Below are positions 54,447 through 54,895 of a stretch of 54,895 nucleotides of DNA, one piece after another. The stretch's first letter is position 1; the number at the start of each line of letters is the position of its first letter. The DNA is taken from NCBI GenBank assembly GCA_036897095.1, contig JAYMSP010000380.1, positions 1 to 54,895 on the forward strand. Direction: 5' to 3'. This DNA comes from Plantago elongata. Lineage: Eukaryota; Streptophyta; Magnoliopsida; Lamiales; Plantaginaceae. The notes beneath the pieces were generated by a model. The model saw nothing but the letters and a program-made list of their open reading frames with translations. It was not told where the DNA came from and did no database searches. The translations under genes were made by a program, and so were the position numbers.

Positions 54447-54895
54447 ATGGACGCGCTGAGGAAGCAACTGGACATTCTGATGGGCGCCAATCGCGACGGC
54501 GAAGGTCAGGAAGTCACGCGAAAGTACTACGACCGTGACGTCTGCCGTCTCTACCTCGCTGGCCTCTGCCCTCACGAGCTTTTTCAGCTCACCGTATGTT
54601 TTCGATTCCCATTTTCTATCGTTTTTCTCCTGTTTATCGACGTTTAACTGTTTTTACCTTTCGATTTTTGTTCAATTATGGATTTGTTGTTTTGCTTAAC
54701 TAGCTCATACAAATGCTCCGACCGTACCGGAATATACTGCAGTTTTTCTCTTGTTTCTCGACGTTTAACTGTTTTTACCTTTCGATTTTAGTTCAATTAT
54801 GGATTTGTTGTTTTGCTCAACTAGCTCATACAAATGCTCCGACCGTACCGGAATATACTGCAGTTTTTCTCTTGTTTCTCGACGTTTAACTGTTT
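54447..54895 (+). CDS. LUC7-like U1 snRNP protein, first exon only
   Basis: Partial gene: exon 1 is 54447-54593 (49 codons, phase 0), then a GTATGT donor and intron to the window end. The start MDALRKQLDILMGANRDGE is followed by VTRKYYDRDVCRLYLAGLCP and HELFQLT, the start of the first LUC7 zinc finger with Cys residues in DVCRLYLAGLCPHELF. LUC7 proteins join U1 snRNP and help choose 5' splice sites. The rest lies beyond the edge. Confidence 0.88.
54641..54895 (+). repeat. 121-bp tandem repeat in LUC7-like intron 1
   Basis: CGTTTAACTGTTTTTACCTT starts at 54641 and 54762, and a third copy begins at 54883, so the period is 121. The two full units differ at only about three positions. The array continues past the window edge, so copy number is unknown. 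The near-identity means it is recent. Confidence 0.92.

Noticed and set aside
54281-54538. 85-codon open frame before the LUC7-like start
   Set aside because: It overlaps the LUC7-like exon in another frame and shows no family resemblance; it is leader sequence.

Overview
This window is nuclear DNA from a flowering plant, almost certainly a eudicot. It is AT-rich, its genes carry many GT-AG introns, and its families are plant ones: FAR1-related, group I OPR, plant CLC, DUF707, GT14/BC10-like, F-box/FBD and cytosolic sulfotransferase. Copia, PIF/Harbinger, Stowaway-like and SINE-like relics lie between the genes. I cannot name the species from the sequence alone.

Layout. Bases 1-840 look like a decayed Copia-type LTR. 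An F-box/LRR/FBD gene (1590-5705, +) has a 2.75-kb second intron holding a 1754-bp PIF/Harbinger element with a TAA target duplication and a frameshifted Myb/NAM-associated ORF1. An unrecognised three-exon remnant (6715-7235) follows. A complete 19-exon GBA2-type glucosylceramidase gene fills 8054-14850 (+). Next come a frameshifted F-box/FBA gene (15372-16539, -), an OPR-like flavin reductase (16884-18313, -) and a divergent intronless sulfotransferase (19045-20007, +). Both of these enzymes carry a substitution at a normally critical catalytic or cofactor residue. An uninterrupted 462-codon Copia protease-integrase ORF (20392-21780, -) has lost the active-site residues of both domains.

The second half starts with an NDUFAF6-like complex I assembly factor (24072-24977, -), whose leader carries a spliced uORF ending on the main AUG. 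A tRNA-Arg(CCU) follows (26017-26089, +), then a repeat-rich, gene-free stretch (26.1-28.7 kb). A FAR1-RELATED SEQUENCE 11-like gene occupies 28768-31939 (-). A DUF707 gene (34690-37252, +) converges on a GT14/BC10-like glycosyltransferase (37802-40129, -). A 4-kb AT-rich gap with a Stowaway-like MITE precedes a CLC-c-like anion/proton exchanger (44097-48004, +). This converges on a 12-exon FemAB/GNAT-like DUF482 gene (48706-53463, -). The window closes with the first exon of a LUC7-like U1 snRNP gene (54447 onward, +) and a 121-bp tandem repeat that runs off the edge.

The genes are independent eukaryotic units, not operons. I see no CRISPR array and no obvious defence or biosynthetic cluster. 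The strongest leads are the Copia-derived ORF (possible domestication or a dead relic), the stop-start overlapping uORF, the substituted OPR and sulfotransferase active sites, and two GC-AG introns that share one donor hexamer. All splice models were read by eye. Each was checked for continuous reading phase across exons, and none is backed by transcripts.
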